A DNA stretch of 51,275 nt. Source: JBDTNQ01 sp039933635 (GTDB lineage: Bacteria; Acidobacteriota; Vicinamibacteria; Vicinamibacterales; SCN-69-37). The stretch spans positions 1-51,275 of the forward strand of contig JBDTNQ010000016.1 of NCBI GenBank assembly GCA_039933635.1. The letters are read 5' to 3'. The notes below the pieces were generated by a model. That model was not told the origin of the DNA, ran no database searches, and saw nothing but the letters and a program-made list of their open reading frames with translations. Of this stretch, positions 8,514 through 16,421 are shown in pieces; position 1 is the stretch's first letter; every line of letters begins with the position of its first letter. The translations under genes and the position numbers were made by a program.

Positions 8514-9722
8514 TCACGAGGCCACGTCCTGCAAATCAGCAGCATCGATCGCCGCGCGGGGTCTGCCGGCACATGGGTCTGCCGGCTGCGGACCAATGTC
8601 CTGGTGCATGGCGAACCGCCATGCCTCGCACAGAGGCCGCAGCGCGATCGGCCAACTGCGAAGTTCAGCCGCGGCCCGAGCCAACGTCCCCATGGCGCGT
8701 CGGCGCCTCGGCGACCGCAGCAATTCCACGAGCCGGCTACCGAACTCGTCCACGCTGCCCGCACGGCAGACGTATCCCGTCACGCCGTGTGTGACGTGTT
8801 CTGACGGACCACCACGGTCGGAAACCAGCGCCGGGATGCCGCACGCCTGACTCTCGAGGACGACGTTCCCGAAGGCGTCGGTCGCGCTGGGGAAGAGAAA
8901 CACATCGGCCGACGCCATCGCCACCGCCACATTGTCGTGAACGAGGTTGCCGAGGAAGATGGCGTCGGGACAGTCGTTCCTGAGCGATCGCGCCATGGGG
9001 CCGTCACCGACGAACACGAAGCGATGCTTGATGCCATGCCGGTGCAGGACCCGTTGCAGCGGCGCCACCAGGGCCAATCCCTTCTCGGCTGACAGTCGGC
9101 CGGCATAGAGAATGGCGGGGCGACCGTCGTCGACGCCCCATCGGCGTCGCAACGTGGCGGAGGCGCGATCGGGCGTGAACTGCGCGGATTCGACGCCGCG
9201 CGGCCACAGCCGCAAGCGATCGGGGCGATACCCGGCCTCGGTCAGCATCTGCGCCGTCGCGCGCGACGGCACCAGAAGCGACCGGCACGGGCCATAGAAC
9301 CACCGCATGTACTCGTTCATCATCCGGCCGAGCCGGCGTGCCCCACTGAGGCCTTCCACATACTCGCCAAGGTGGGCGTGATAACTGCCGATCATCGGCA
9401 AGCGCATGTGCAGACCCAGCCACCTCGCCACGAGACCCACTGGCCCGGGCGTCGTGATGTGGATCACGCTGACACCGTCGCGGTGCAACTCGCGAGCGAA
9501 GCGTCTGATCCGGGGCCAGTAGATGCGCATGTCCCCGCACCACGGCAGACCAATTCCCACCGACGATGCCGAGAAATAGTCCGGCAAGTCGACGGCGGTA
9601 TCCGCGGCCGTGTAGATGCGCGGCGCCCACGGATGTGGAGCATGCCGGGCCACGGCGCGCAAGGTCGTCGTCACGCCGTTGACCCTGTCGAAGTCGTTGT
9701 CGGTGAACATCGCGACCCGCAT
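8514..9722 (-). CDS. Glycosyltransferase family 4
   Basis: A 402-residue GT-B glycosyltransferase that moves a sugar from a nucleotide donor to a lipid or glycan acceptor at the inner face of the membrane. The N-terminal acceptor domain starts MRVAMFTDNDFDRVNGVTTT, with HITTPGPVGLVA and SYHAHLGEYVEGL. The donor domain has AILYAGRLSAEKGL, FVFVGDGPMA and FLFPSATDAFGNVVLESQA (the E-x7-E type nucleotide-sugar site). The domain style resembles the MgtA/SqdX group (GDP-mannose or UDP-sulfoquinovose dependent glycolipid enzymes), but donor and acceptor are not provable. I prefer ATG 9722, which has a GGGGTGG-like ribosome site at suitable spacing; a GTG at 9731 is the alternative. Confidence 0.9.
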   Translation of the reverse strand: MRVAMFTDNDFDRVNGVTTTLRAVARHAPHPWAPRIYTAADTAVDLPDYFSASSVGIGLPWCGDMRIYWPRIRRFARELHRDGVSVIHITTPGPVGLVARWLGLHMRLPMIGSYHAHLGEYVEGLSGARRLGRMMNEYMRWFYGPCRSLLVPSRATAQMLTEAGYRPDRLRLWPRGVESAQFTPDRASATLRRRWGVDDGRPAILYAGRLSAEKGLALVAPLQRVLHRHGIKHRFVFVGDGPMARSLRNDCPDAIFLGNLVHDNVAVAMASADVFLFPSATDAFGNVVLESQACGIPALVSDRGGPSEHVTHGVTGYVCRAGSVDEFGSRLVELLRSPRRRRAMGTLARAAAELRSWPIALRPLCEAWRFAMHQDIGPQPADPCAGRPRAAIDAADLQDVAS

Positions 9723-9813
9723 CAGCGCCACCCCGCGGCGGGAGAAACCGGAGATGGTCGCAGAGCGTGGCGGTACGCATGAACGTGGGTGTCAGGTTTC
9801 AACGATTCCCTCC

Positions 9814-9831
9814 GGCGTGCCAGGGCACGCC
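9814..9831. repeat. Perfect 8-base inverted repeat
   Basis: GGCGTGCC at 9814-9821 and GGCACGCC at 9824-9831 form a hairpin with a 2-base loop upstream of the glycosyltransferase gene. It lies in the same gap as the dispersed repeat at 9881-9941 and may belong to the same mobile or REP-like element. Confidence 0.5.
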
Positions 9832-9880
9832 TGACGTGTTGCCGCCTTCTGGGCGAAAGCGACGCGGCGCGGGCGGGTCG

Positions 9881-9941
9881 AGACAGTGTCGCTGTCGCGC
9901 GCGACGAGGGAATGTCAGGGCCGGAACGGGGGTGTTAATTC
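9881..9941 (+). repeat. Dispersed intergenic repeat, copy A
   Basis: Aligns without gaps to 18951-19011 (copy B): 41 of 61 positions are identical by hand count, rising to 31 of 41 over 9901-9941. Shared cores are AGTGTC, GACGA.GG, TGTC.GG, GAACG and GTGTTAATTC. Both copies are intergenic and in the same orientation, which suggests a REP-like or transposon-end-derived element. Confidence 0.5.
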
Positions 9942-10067
9942 GCCCAGTCGCTGCGGCGTACTCTTGCTTGCTACAGGCGGCAATGGACGGTTGGCCGATT
10001 ACAGAACGGGCCGCTGCGGCCCAGAATAAGCAGCGAAACATCCCCGCTCGACCCAACCAACGCCAAA

Positions 10068-13000
10068 TTGTTGGTTCATAAGGCTTTACGCCGTGGCACT
10101 GGCATTGCGTACAGATATGTATTGTCTCCCTCCCTTCGCTCGCCTCCCATCTTTAGCTCGGGCCTCTGGCCGCGGGCGGCACCAGCGCGCCAGTGCCTCT
10201 CCCGCTGGTCGGTGTTCGCGTTCCTGTCGCTGGCGCTCTTCGGTTGCGGTCCCCCTTCGACGAAAGCCGCCCTCCCTCCTCTCACGACAATCAAACAGAT
10301 TCGAGACGTCCGGCCGGGCGATGGGGAGCGCAGTTACCCAGTCCGGTTCACCGGAATCGTCACCTACGCCCACCAGGGGTCGAACTCACTCGTCGTCCAG
10401 GCTGGTACCGACGGGGTGTTCGTGGATGTCGCGACGGTCCCGGCCGCGGCGTCCCTCGAACCGGGTCGTGAAGTCGAGGTTGAAGGCATTGCGGCGCCGG
10501 ATCAGTCGTCGGCCTTCGTCGTCGCCCGAACGGTGAAGGACCTGGGCGCTGGCACGATGCCGCCCGTCGAGAAGGTTTCCATCAAGGAACTGTCTGCCCG
10601 CCGCTATTCGTGCCTCTGGGTGCAAATCGAAGGCGTCGTCGAGTCCAGCAGGCGCGAGAACGATGGACGGCTGACGTTGACGACCAACACCGCCGACGGC
10701 ACCTTCGTGGTTCGCACGAATTCCCCTGGCGGCGCGGGCGACCCGTTCATCCGCTCAACGGTCACGATTCGCGGGGTCGCGTACACGACGTTCGACGTCA
10801 GCGGTCACGCGGTCCGCCCTCAGGTCCTGGTGTTCAGTCTTCACGACATCGTCGTTCACCAGACGCCCGACCGCGCATCCTCCTCAGCCACGGAGCCGGG
10901 ACCGGCGTCCCTGCCACCGACCACGCTGCTGACGAACGTGCGGGACATCCGTCAACTCGCGCCTGATGAAGCACGACGTGGCTATCCGATCCAGATTCGC
11001 GCCGTCGTCACCACTCAGCTCAGGGTTGGTTCCAACGCTGGATTCGTCCAGGACGGTACTTCCGGCATTTTTATCGGCGCGGCCGATGGAGCCCTGCCCG
11101 TCGGTCGACTGGCCGACATCAGCGGGGTGACCGCCGCCGGGGATTTCGCCCCGATCATCAGCAACGGGCGTCTGCGCGTGATCGGGCCCTCCGCCATGCC
11201 GACGCCCGCGCGCATGCCGATGAGTGAGTTGTTTTCCGGCCGATACGACAGCCAGTGGCTCGAAGCGGAAGGCATCGTCCAGACGGTCACGCGTCAAGAG
11301 CAGCAGCTGATTCTCTCGATCGCTTCGGGCTCGTACAGGTTCACCGCGGCCATCGTGGCGTTCGGCGATGGTCCTGCGCCGCCCGACCTGATCGACAGCA
11401 AGGTGCGGGTCAGCGGCGCTGGTGCGTCATCGTTCAACGAAAAGCGGCAGCTCCTGGGCATTCGGGTGATCGTGCCCGATCTCGGCCATCTCACGGTGCT
11501 CGAGCGAGCCCCGGCGGATCCCCGCCTGCTACCCGTGCGAACCGTCAGCACCCTGATGCAGTTCGATCCTGATCGGGCCGCCGCTGGGCACCGCGTCAGG
11601 GTCCAAGGCGTGGCGGTCCTTCAGCGCGCCGACGGCAGCGTCTATCTGCGCGACGAGACGGGTGGCCTGGTGGTGCACATCGCGGAGGACACGCCCATCA
11701 AGGTTGGGGATGCCATTGACGTGATTGGGTTTCCGATCCTCGGCGCATACGTCCCCGAGTTGCAGGATGCGTCCGTGCAGAGCCGGGTTCCTGGATCTGC
11801 GCCAGCGCCGGTCTACATCACCGCCGAAGAAGCCCTCAGTGGCAACTATCACGCGCAACTGATCCAGATGGAGGCGTACCTCATCGGACAGAGCCTCAGC
11901 GCGACCGGATCGGTTCTGACGCTTCGAGCCGGGCGCCGGATGTTCAGTGCCTTCGTCGAAGGCGATGCCACGACCTCAGTAGCCAACATCCGACCAGGCA
12001 GCCTGGTCCTCGTGACGGGGGTGTGCGTGGTCGAACCGCAACGACTGCGGCTCGAGCAGGCCGTCTCGATCGCGGACTTCCGTCTGTACCTGCGCAACCC
12101 CGAGGACGTCGTCCTCCTGCGCGGTGCGTCGTGGTGGTCGACCACCCGCGTGCTCTGGGTGCTGGCGGCGACTGTCCTCGTGGTCCTCACGGTTCTGGCG
12201 TGGGTCGTCGTGCTGCGGCGCCGGGTGCGCATGCAGACCGCGGTCATTCAGCGGCAGCTGAACACCGAGGCGGCGCTCAAGGAAGAGGCGCAATCGGCCA
12301 GTGCCGCCAAGTCGGAATTTCTGGCCAACATGAGCCACGAAATCCGCACCCCGATGAACGGTGTGATCGGCATGACGGGCCTGGCCCTCGACACCAGCCT
12401 CAACGACTACCAGCGCGAGTGCCTCGAGACCGTGAACAGTTCGGCCGAGTCCCTGCTGACGATCCTCAACGACATCCTCGACTTCTCGAAAATCGAATCG
12501 CGCAAGCTCGAACTCGAGTCGATCTCGTTCTCGCTGGCGGATGCCGTCGGCGATGCCGTGAAGCCGCTCGCCGCGCAGGCCGACAAGAAGGGGCTCGAGC
12601 TGATCATCGACATCGAGCCGGAGGTGCCCGAGGTCGTCGTCGGCGATCCGGTTCGGTTGAAGCAGATTCTCACCAATCTGACCGGCAATGCCCTCAAGTT
12701 CACGAGCGAAGGCCACGTCGTGGTCTCCGTGAGCGAAGAGGCCCGGCTCGGTAGTCAGACGACGTTGCACGTGCGGGTCACCGACACGGGCATCGGCATT
12801 CCCGTCGAGAAACACGCCAGCATTTTCGAAGCGTTCAGCCAGGTCGATGGGTCCACCACGCGCCGGTTCGGCGGCACGGGCCTTGGCTTGTCGATCTCGA
12901 CCACACTCGTTCAGTTGATGCACGGCCGCATCTGGCTGGAAAGCGCGCCCGGGGAGGGGACCACCTTCCACTTCACCATCGAGCTCGGTGTCGATACACG

Positions 13001-13853
13001 CCCCGTGGCCGCCGCGCGCAATATGCAGCTCACCGATCTCCCCGTGTTGATCATCGACGACAACGCGGTGAACCGCCGGGTGCTGGAACGACAGACGACG
13101 GGTTGGCAGATGCGACCGGTCACGGTTGAAAACGGACGGCAGGCGCTCGACCTGTTGGCAGCGGCGAAGCGAACGGGACGTCCGTTCGGGCTGGTGTTGC
13201 TGGACGCCAACATGCCGGACTTCGACGGCTTCATGGTCGCCGAGGAGATCACGAGACGTCCCGACCTGCAGGGACCTCCCATCGTCATGCTGAGTTCCTC
13301 AGGGATCGGCGCCGACAGCGCGCGCAGCCGCGAGTGCGGCATCTCGGTGTTCCTGACAAAGCCGGCGAAAGCCAACGACCTCCTGAACGCGATCGCGCGC
13401 GCCTTGAATCCAGGTGGGAGCGAGTTCCGATCCGCGCACGCACGACCGACGCAGGAGGTCCACCGCAAGAAGATCCTCGTCGCCGAGGACAACATCGTCA
13501 ATCAGCGCGTGGCGGTCAGTCTGCTGTCGAAGCGCGGGCACGACGTGACGCTCGTTGACAACGGCCGGAAGGCCGTCGAGGCCCTCGTCCAGCAGGCCTT
13601 CGATCTGATCCTGATGGACGTCCAGATGCCGGACATGGATGGGTTCGAAGCCACGGCCGCCATTCGCGCCCGCGAGGCCCTCGAAGGCGGTCATATCCGG
13701 ATCATCGCGCTGACCGCACATGCGTTGAAGGGCGATGCCGAGCGGTGCCTTCAGGGGGGCATGGACGCCTACTTGAGCAAGCCGCTGGACGCGCAGCGAC
13801 TGTTCGCGCTGGTGGAAGAGCGTTCGCCGACTGACGCACTCCTGCCGACGTAG
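10068..13853 (+). CDS. Hybrid sensor histidine kinase with three repeated periplasmic modules and two receiver domains
   Basis: Up to 1261 residues. A signal/lipobox-like stretch (FLSLALFGC) lies near residues 50-60. Three ~205-residue modules follow (about 72-283, 284-486, 487-696). Each opens with a V-x-D/x-L-x-P-like lead and a beta strand pair (YPVRFTGIV, YPIQIRAVV, HRVRVQGVA), then a second half with S-x-Y-x-x-x-W/L-(I/A/M)-E-G/A; these look like OB-type folds. A transmembrane helix (about 697-720) precedes HisKA with His-757 (NMSHEIRTPMNG), HATPase (N box ILTNLTGNALKF, G2 box FGGTGLGLS), receiver 1 (Asp-1046) and receiver 2 (Asp-1184, Lys in LSKPL). The extreme start is uncertain: TTG 10068 is the longest frame, and GTG 10212 directly before the hydrophobic core is an alternative. 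No output partner is adjacent, so it is an orphan whose phosphotransfer target is unknown. Confidence 0.92.
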   Translation: MLVHKALRRGTGIAYRYVLSPSLRSPPIFSSGLWPRAAPARQCLSRWSVFAFLSLALFGCGPPSTKAALPPLTTIKQIRDVRPGDGERSYPVRFTGIVTYAHQGSNSLVVQAGTDGVFVDVATVPAAASLEPGREVEVEGIAAPDQSSAFVVARTVKDLGAGTMPPVEKVSIKELSARRYSCLWVQIEGVVESSRRENDGRLTLTTNTADGTFVVRTNSPGGAGDPFIRSTVTIRGVAYTTFDVSGHAVRPQVLVFSLHDIVVHQTPDRASSSATEPGPASLPPTTLLTNVRDIRQLAPDEARRGYPIQIRAVVTTQLRVGSNAGFVQDGTSGIFIGAADGALPVGRLADISGVTAAGDFAPIISNGRLRVIGPSAMPTPARMPMSELFSGRYDSQWLEAEGIVQTVTRQEQQLILSIASGSYRFTAAIVAFGDGPAPPDLIDSKVRVSGAGASSFNEKRQLLGIRVIVPDLGHLTVLERAPADPRLLPVRTVSTLMQFDPDRAAAGHRVRVQGVAVLQRADGSVYLRDETGGLVVHIAEDTPIKVGDAIDVIGFPILGAYVPELQDASVQSRVPGSAPAPVYITAEEALSGNYHAQLIQMEAYLIGQSLSATGSVLTLRAGRRMFSAFVEGDATTSVANIRPGSLVLVTGVCVVEPQRLRLEQAVSIADFRLYLRNPEDVVLLRGASWWSTTRVLWVLAATVLVVLTVLAWVVVLRRRVRMQTAVIQRQLNTEAALKEEAQSASAAKSEFLANMSHEIRTPMNGVIGMTGLALDTSLNDYQRECLETVNSSAESLLTILNDILDFSKIESRKLELESISFSLADAVGDAVKPLAAQADKKGLELIIDIEPEVPEVVVGDPVRLKQILTNLTGNALKFTSEGHVVVSVSEEARLGSQTTLHVRVTDTGIGIPVEKHASIFEAFSQVDGSTTRRFGGTGLGLSISTTLVQLMHGRIWLESAPGEGTTFHFTIELGVDTRPVAAARNMQLTDLPVLIIDDNAVNRRVLERQTTGWQMRPVTVENGRQALDLLAAAKRTGRPFGLVLLDANMPDFDGFMVAEEITRRPDLQGPPIVMLSSSGIGADSARSRECGISVFLTKPAKANDLLNAIARALNPGGSEFRSAHARPTQEVHRKKILVAEDNIVNQRVAVSLLSKRGHDVTLVDNGRKAVEALVQQAFDLILMDVQMPDMDGFEATAAIRAREALEGGHIRIIALTAHALKGDAERCLQGGMDAYLSKPLDAQRLFALVEERSPTDALLPT

Positions 13854-13886
13854 CCGACGGAGCCGGCAGGCCCGCGCGGCGACCGA

Positions 13887-14135
13887 TCAGTCGTCGTGGT
13901 GATCGTGCCGGTAGTGCTCGCGCTCTTTCTGATTGGATTGCGACTTCACCCGCTGCTGCGCGCCAAGGGTCTGTCGATTCTTGAACTGCGTGCCATCAGA
14001 GCTGACCGCGAACAGCGACAGAAGGCGCTCGAGCGAGGTGCCGCCGCACGAAGGACACGTGGGGACCGCGCCTCCTCGAATCAGGAGTTCGAACTGGCTG
14101 TCGCACGCCGGGCAACGGTACTCGAATAGGGGCAT
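13887..14135 (-). CDS. FmdB-family zinc ribbon protein
   Basis: An 82-residue protein beginning MPLFEYRCPACDSQFELL, the standard start of the FmdB/CxxC_CxxC regulatory zinc ribbon family. Two zinc-knuckle pairs are visible (CPAC and CPSC), followed by the usual hydrophobic F/L stretch and a charged His/Asp-rich tail (HYRHDHHDD), which could bind further metal. Some members lie near formamidase or amidase genes, but here it stands alone, convergent with the hybrid kinase gene with 33 bases between stops. Its function is not known beyond metal binding and possible regulation. Confidence 0.85.
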   Translation of the reverse strand: MPLFEYRCPACDSQFELLIRGGAVPTCPSCGGTSLERLLSLFAVSSDGTQFKNRQTLGAQQRVKSQSNQKEREHYRHDHHDD

Positions 14136-14255
14136 AGTCGCGTCCGGAACGTTGGGCAGGCGCTAGTACATCACGGCCGGCGTTCGCGCGACACCCAAAA
14201 CATCCGCCTGAGGTTCCCTATCGTTCTATGATGAACGCCTCGCCACGGAGGTCCC

Positions 14256-15146
14256 ATGCAGAAGTCCGCTCCGGTATATTCGGCCGACTACGTATTCCAC
14301 CCTGAGCAAGACCTCGCGTACCGGCACTTTGAAGACGCCGCGGCGCATCCGTTCGAGCCCACTCCGGCTGCGGTTTCACGAGTGAACGCCTGGTGGCTGG
14401 CGGAAGCGGCGTTGCTGTCGTACTCGAATCCCGATCGCGCGATTCCAGTCTTCGAGGCGGCCGGACTCGAGAGCGAGTTCCTCCGCGCCAACACGACGGA
14501 CTGCTACGTCGCCTGGAACGCGGCCGCGGTGATCGTGGCGTTCCGCGGGACCGAACCCGACGAGTGGCCCGACGTGCTGACCGACGCGAAGATTCACCTG
14601 GATCCGTGGCAGGCAGGACGCGTGCACCACGGTTTCCAGGAGGCGCTCCGCGACATCTGGCCCGCGCTGACCATCCGGCTGTCGACGCTGTCGGCCACGC
14701 GCGCGGTATGGTTCTGCGGTCACAGCCTCGGGGCGGCCCTTGCCAACCTCGCGGGCGACCTCTATCCGTCCACGCGAGGCGTCTGCAGCTTTGGCTCGCC
14801 GCTCCTGGGCGATCAGGCGTTCGTGGACGCCTTCAACACGCGGCTCAGCGGGCGCTGCCTGCGCTACGTCAACCACCTCGACGCGGTCACCCACGTGCCG
14901 CCGTCCCTGTTCGGCTACCGGCACGTAGACGCCGTCCGGAACATCGCGAAGAACGGCAAGATCACCGGAAACACCGCGCCGTTTCTTCACTACTTCTCGG
15001 ACCTCTTTGGACACTCGGAAACGCTGCTGCCCATCATCCAGACCATCCAGAGCAAGCCAACCGGGGCAACGCCGACATTCATGCTCGATCACATGCCGAA
15101 GGCGTACGCGATCTGGACCTGGAACGACTACGACGCGCACGGATGA
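14256..15146 (+). CDS. Class 3 lipase-family hydrolase
   Basis: A 296-residue alpha/beta hydrolase of the fungal-lipase-like (class 3) family. AAVIVAFRGTEPDEWPDVLTD is the conserved strand before the nucleophile and oxyanion region. WFCGHSLGAALANL holds the nucleophile Ser-157. The acid is probably Asp in YVNHLDAVTHVPP (about 209), and the His in MLDHMPKAY near the C-terminus completes the triad. No clear signal peptide is present, so it appears cytosolic. The natural substrate, an acyl ester or lipid, is not evident. It is transcribed alone, 104 bases before the histidine phosphatase gene. Confidence 0.88.
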   Translation: MQKSAPVYSADYVFHPEQDLAYRHFEDAAAHPFEPTPAAVSRVNAWWLAEAALLSYSNPDRAIPVFEAAGLESEFLRANTTDCYVAWNAAAVIVAFRGTEPDEWPDVLTDAKIHLDPWQAGRVHHGFQEALRDIWPALTIRLSTLSATRAVWFCGHSLGAALANLAGDLYPSTRGVCSFGSPLLGDQAFVDAFNTRLSGRCLRYVNHLDAVTHVPPSLFGYRHVDAVRNIAKNGKITGNTAPFLHYFSDLFGHSETLLPIIQTIQSKPTGATPTFMLDHMPKAYAIWTWNDYDAHG

Positions 15147-15250
15147 ACGCGGGCTGTCGCACAGACGCTGGCAGGTGGCGAGCCTCGTGCCGACATGGCG
15201 CCCACGAGTGACGGCTCCGCGGCAGGCGATATCCTGTCGGCAGCATCGGC

Positions 15251-15859
15251 ATGACGCACACACCAACAGCACTGCAGCGCGTGTTTCTGATTCGTCACGG
15301 CGAGACGGCGTGGTCGTTGACCGGTCAGCACACCAGCCACACAGACCTGGCCCTCACGGCCACCGGTGAGGCTGCGGCTCGCGAGCTTGGCGAACGGCTC
15401 CGCGGCATCGCGTTCACACACGTGGTGTCGAGTCCGCTCGAGCGGGCACGCCAAACGTGCGCACTGGCCGGGCTCGCAGCGCGAATGCGGATCGACCCTG
15501 ACTTGAGGGAGTGGGAGTACGGCGACTACGAGGGCGCTCGCCTGGTCGATATTCGCCGTGACCGGCCGGGCTGGAATGTCTTTCGAGATGGGTGTCCCAA
15601 CGGAGAGATGCCGTCCGACCTGTCGGCCCGGGTCGATCGGGTGATCGCACACGTGCGGTCCCTGCACGGTGACATCGCCCTGTTCTCCCACGGGCATCTG
15701 GCGCGCGCGCTCAGCGCGCGCTGGGTGGGGCTTCCGATCGCCGAAGGCCGAACTTTTCTGCTCGGTACGGCCTCGGTCAGCGTGCTGGGTTACGAGCACG
15801 ACCAGCCGGACGAGCCGGCCATCGTCCACTGGAACGTGACGTCTGGCCGGGGTTTCTAG
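15251..15859 (+). CDS. Histidine phosphatase (phosphoglycerate-mutase-like) family protein
   Basis: A 202-residue protein of the branch-1 histidine phosphatase fold. The catalytic RHGET motif is at residues 15-19 (phospho-accepting His-16), with SSPLERARQTC as the conserved second-Arg helix, LREWEYGDYEG carrying the acid, and the second His in LFSHGHLARAL near residue 149. The sequence resembles the SixA/CobC/GpmB-like small phosphatases acting on sugar phosphates, phosphoproteins or nucleotide intermediates, and specificity cannot be assigned. It ends with TAG directly abutting the stop of the convergent small membrane protein gene. Confidence 0.9.
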   Translation: MTHTPTALQRVFLIRHGETAWSLTGQHTSHTDLALTATGEAAARELGERLRGIAFTHVVSSPLERARQTCALAGLAARMRIDPDLREWEYGDYEGARLVDIRRDRPGWNVFRDGCPNGEMPSDLSARVDRVIAHVRSLHGDIALFSHGHLARALSARWVGLPIAEGRTFLLGTASVSVLGYEHDQPDEPAIVHWNVTSGRGF

Positions 15860-16042
15860 CTAGCGCAGAACGCCACCGCTGCCGAGATTGCCCGTCAGCC
15901 AGAGCAGCAAGACAATCAGCAGGATGAGCCCGAGCAGTCCGCCGCCGAAGTGCGGCGTGCCCCAGCCGGCGCCACGCCCGTAGTAGTAGCCGCCGCCTCC
16001 GCCAAAGAGCAGCACCAGAACGATAATCAGGACGATCAACAT
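15860..16042 (-). CDS. Small Gly-rich membrane protein, DUF3309-like
   Basis: A 60-residue protein with two hydrophobic helices (MLIVLIIVLVLLFGGGGG and LLGLILLIVLLLWL) separated by a Gly/Tyr-rich turn (YYYGRGAGWGTPHFGGG). This layout is that of the small DUF3309-type membrane proteins often found with stress-related genes. ATG 16042 overlaps the TGA of the CsbD-like gene by one base (TGATG), so the two are translationally coupled. The function is unknown; a general envelope stress role is inferred from its partner. Confidence 0.65.
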   Translation of the reverse strand: MLIVLIIVLVLLFGGGGGYYYGRGAGWGTPHFGGGLLGLILLIVLLLWLTGNLGSGGVLR

Positions 16043-16251
16043 CAACGCGCCTTCTTGATGGCATGCCCCAGCCCTTCGAGGGCCTCGCCGACCTTGCGCT
16101 TGGCGTGTCCCAGGGCATGCTGGGTCTTCCCCGCCACTTCGTCCGCGGCACCCTCGCTGCGCAGACGGTTGTTGCCCGTCAGATCACCGGCGGCCTGCTT
16201 CACCTTGCCCTTGATCGTCGTGGCCTTGCCTGCGAGTTCATCGCGATTCAT
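16042..16251 (-). CDS. CsbD-like stress protein
   Basis: A 69-residue hydrophilic protein beginning MNRDELAGKATTIKGKVKQA, with repeated K-x-x-x-G-K/A-A-G-x-x-T-G helices (QAAGDLTGNNRLRSEGAADE, VAGKTQHALGHAKRKVGEAL). This is the CsbD family, whose members are induced in the general stress response of many bacteria (SigB-controlled in Bacillus). The molecular role is undefined. It is the first gene of a two-gene unit with the small membrane protein and is divergent from phosphoglucomutase. Confidence 0.9.
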   Translation of the reverse strand: MNRDELAGKATTIKGKVKQAAGDLTGNNRLRSEGAADEVAGKTQHALGHAKRKVGEALEGLGHAIKKAR

Positions 16252-16421
16252 AGAAACACCTCACCGTCACCATGCCATGAACCTTAGCGCCAACGGGCTG
16301 GCCGGGATGTTCACTTTGCAACACCCGGGGGCGGGTCCGATCCGGTGGTCATTGACTCCGCGGACACGGCGATCGCATTCTGCTCAGAGCGTCCACGATT
16401 TACCGTGAAGGTTGTGCCCAG

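Larger units (their letters stand above)
9723..10067. other. Non-coding gap between divergent glycosyltransferase and hybrid kinase genes
   Basis: About 345 bases with no convincing gene on either strand. It must hold the promoters of both divergent genes. It contains a perfect inverted repeat at 9814-9831 and one copy of a dispersed repeat at 9881-9941, both listed separately. Confidence 0.6.
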
